Part shown: one piece after another, positions 5,007-5,840 of the stretch
Layout of the letters: each line of letters opens with the position of its first letter
How positions within the stretch are numbered: the first letter of the stretch is position 1
Assembly: GCA_030636255.1 (NCBI GenBank)
Contig: DAOVXH010000120.1
Location: 1-5,840, forward strand
Origin: Methanomassiliicoccales archaeon
Lineage (GTDB): Archaea > Thermoplasmatota > Thermoplasmata > SG8-5
Length of the DNA stretch: 5,840 bases
Direction of reading: 5' to 3'
The notes under the pieces: model-generated
The model's input: only the letters and a program-made list of their open reading frames with translations
Database searches by the model: none
What the model was told of the DNA's origin: nothing
Position numbers and translations under genes: made by a program

Positions 5007-5807
5007 ATGAAGATTGATGACAAGAAGCTAAGAGAGCTTGAAAAAAAAGTATTGGCCTATCGTTTTCGTGATAAGGATTCAAGTGACAGAAAGACCTATG
5101 ATGAGGTCTTTGACCATGACACTCTTCTTACAATCTACAATCTGACAACAAAGGGCTTTTTTGATACACTGGACTTTCCAATTGCCACAGGCAAGGAAGG
5201 TAATGTTTTCCGTGCTACAACCCATGATGGGGACTTTGTGGCAGTGAAGATTTATCGAGTAAACAATTCCACATTCAATCATATTCAAAAGTACATATCT
5301 GGTGATGAAAGGTTCAGGGGTGTTGGGAAAAATCGGAGACGAACCATTCACCTGTGGGCTCAGAAAGAATTTCGCAACCTGGAGAGAATGCATTCCAATG
5401 GCATTCCGGTTCCCAAGCCCATAACCTGCCAGAAGAACATCATTGTCATGGAGTTCATTGGGACCGACGGAAGTCCGGCACCACATCTGCGAAGCGTGGA
5501 GATTGAAGAGCCAGAAGAACTTTTCAATGCCTTGTATGAGGATTTGAAAAAGATATATCTTGATGCAAAGCTTGTTCATGCGGATTTTTCTGAATACAAT
5601 ATTTTAATGACTGAAAATGGACACACAATAATAGATGTGGGCCAGGCAGTTCTCACCACCCATCCAATGACCAGAGAGTTTCTTGAACGGGACCTGAAAA
5701 ATCTGGCAAGGTATTTTAAACGATTAGGTATCCAGGCAGATGAGAAGGTCATGTTTGAAGAATTAAAAGAGGCAAAAAATGCTCTACGTGAAGATTCCAA
5801 AAGATAG
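5007..5807 (+). CDS. rio1: RIO1-family atypical serine protein kinase/ATPase
   Basis: RIO1 is an atypical kinase that acts mainly as an ATPase in the last steps of small ribosomal subunit maturation in eukaryotes; archaeal members are thought to do the same. The 266-residue product has the full core. The nucleotide loop is ATGKEGNVF (60-68) and the ATP-contacting lysine is K81 in VAVKIYR. The RIO1-specific flexible loop is YISGDERFRGVGKNRRR (about 96-112). The hinge is near M148-E149-F150. The catalytic loop is LVHADFSEYNIL with D193 and N198, and the metal-binding motif is IIDVGQAV with D210. The Asp210 equivalent is the residue that becomes phosphorylated in RIO proteins. GGAAGGTC at 4997-5004 is a good Shine-Dalgarno motif just before ATG 5007. 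The last 29 bases overlap the next gene in another frame. Confidence 0.96.
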   Translation: MKIDDKKLRELEKKVLAYRFRDKDSSDRKTYDEVFDHDTLLTIYNLTTKGFFDTLDFPIATGKEGNVFRATTHDGDFVAVKIYRVNNSTFNHIQKYISGDERFRGVGKNRRRTIHLWAQKEFRNLERMHSNGIPVPKPITCQKNIIVMEFIGTDGSPAPHLRSVEIEEPEELFNALYEDLKKIYLDAKLVHADFSEYNILMTENGHTIIDVGQAVLTTHPMTREFLERDLKNLARYFKRLGIQADEKVMFEELKEAKNALREDSKR

Positions 5808-5840
5808 GGTTGGCGCCCTATTAGGCCCAAAGGGTACAGT
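5779..5840 (+). CDS. KH-domain RNA-binding protein (Dim2/Pno1-like), 5' end only
   Basis: From ATG 5779 the frame reads MLYVKIPKDRVGALLGPKGT and stays open to the window edge. The IPKDRVGALLGPKG segment is the start of a type-I KH domain, whose G-P-K-G is the GxxG RNA-contact loop. Archaeal proteins of this sort are homologues of Dim2/Pno1, which binds near the 3' end of small-subunit rRNA during maturation, and they often follow the aIF1A and RIO1 genes. The start lies inside the RIO1 gene in a different frame, giving a 29-base overlap. GAGG at 5769-5772, six bases upstream, can act as the ribosome binding site. GTG at 5788 is a later alternative start. Only 20 codons are present, so everything beyond the first KH motif is unseen. 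Confidence 0.85.
   Translation, partial: MLYVKIPKDRVGALLGPKGT

Noticed and set aside
5079..5579. Minus-strand open frame of 166 codons opposite RIO1
   Set aside because: It lies wholly within the conserved RIO1 kinase core and has no recognisable domain.

Overview
The window looks archaeal, most likely euryarchaeal in the broad sense and possibly Thermoplasmatota, though the lineage is only inferred. The evidence is archaeal-type gene content: an aIF1A translation factor, a RIO1 kinase and a KH-domain (Dim2-like) gene in a row, plus a UPF0282 metallo-beta-lactamase-fold protein. In addition, TATA boxes lie 25-40 bases upstream of starts, several genes appear leaderless or nearly so, and a tRNA-Phe lacks an encoded CCA end.

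Layout. Positions 1-1335 (minus strand) hold a CPA1/NhaP-type cation:proton antiporter that runs off the left edge without a stop; 445 residues are visible. A 89-base divergent promoter region separates it from a UPF0282 metallohydrolase (1425-2285, plus). Next comes an exported, membrane-anchored protein with seven beta-propeller-like repeats (2331-3548, plus), then tRNA-Phe(GAA) (3599-3671, plus). The roughly 200-base convergent gap 3672-3868 has no gene but is dense in hairpins. It includes a 13-base inverted copy of the tRNA 3' end and its T-run, followed by a GC-rich block of stacked and alternative hairpins. A small two-helix membrane protein with an acidic head and polylysine tail reads leftward (3869-4186). 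A second divergent promoter region leads into a small TPR-like protein (4285-4599).

The right end is a tight translation and ribosome-maturation cluster: aIF1A (4665-4991), RIO1 kinase (5007-5807) and the start of a KH-domain gene. The KH gene begins inside the RIO1 coding region at 5779 and runs off the right edge. aIF1A works in initiation on the small subunit. RIO1 and Dim2-type KH proteins act in late small-subunit maturation, so co-expression makes sense.

No CRISPR array, transposase, integrase, defence system or biosynthetic cluster is visible. The items most worth a second look are the hairpin block after the tRNA, an Asp-Asp in place of the usual Asn-Asp in the antiporter ion site, the double-anchored seven-repeat propeller, the charge-polarised two-helix protein, and the out-of-frame start of the KH gene inside the RIO1 gene.
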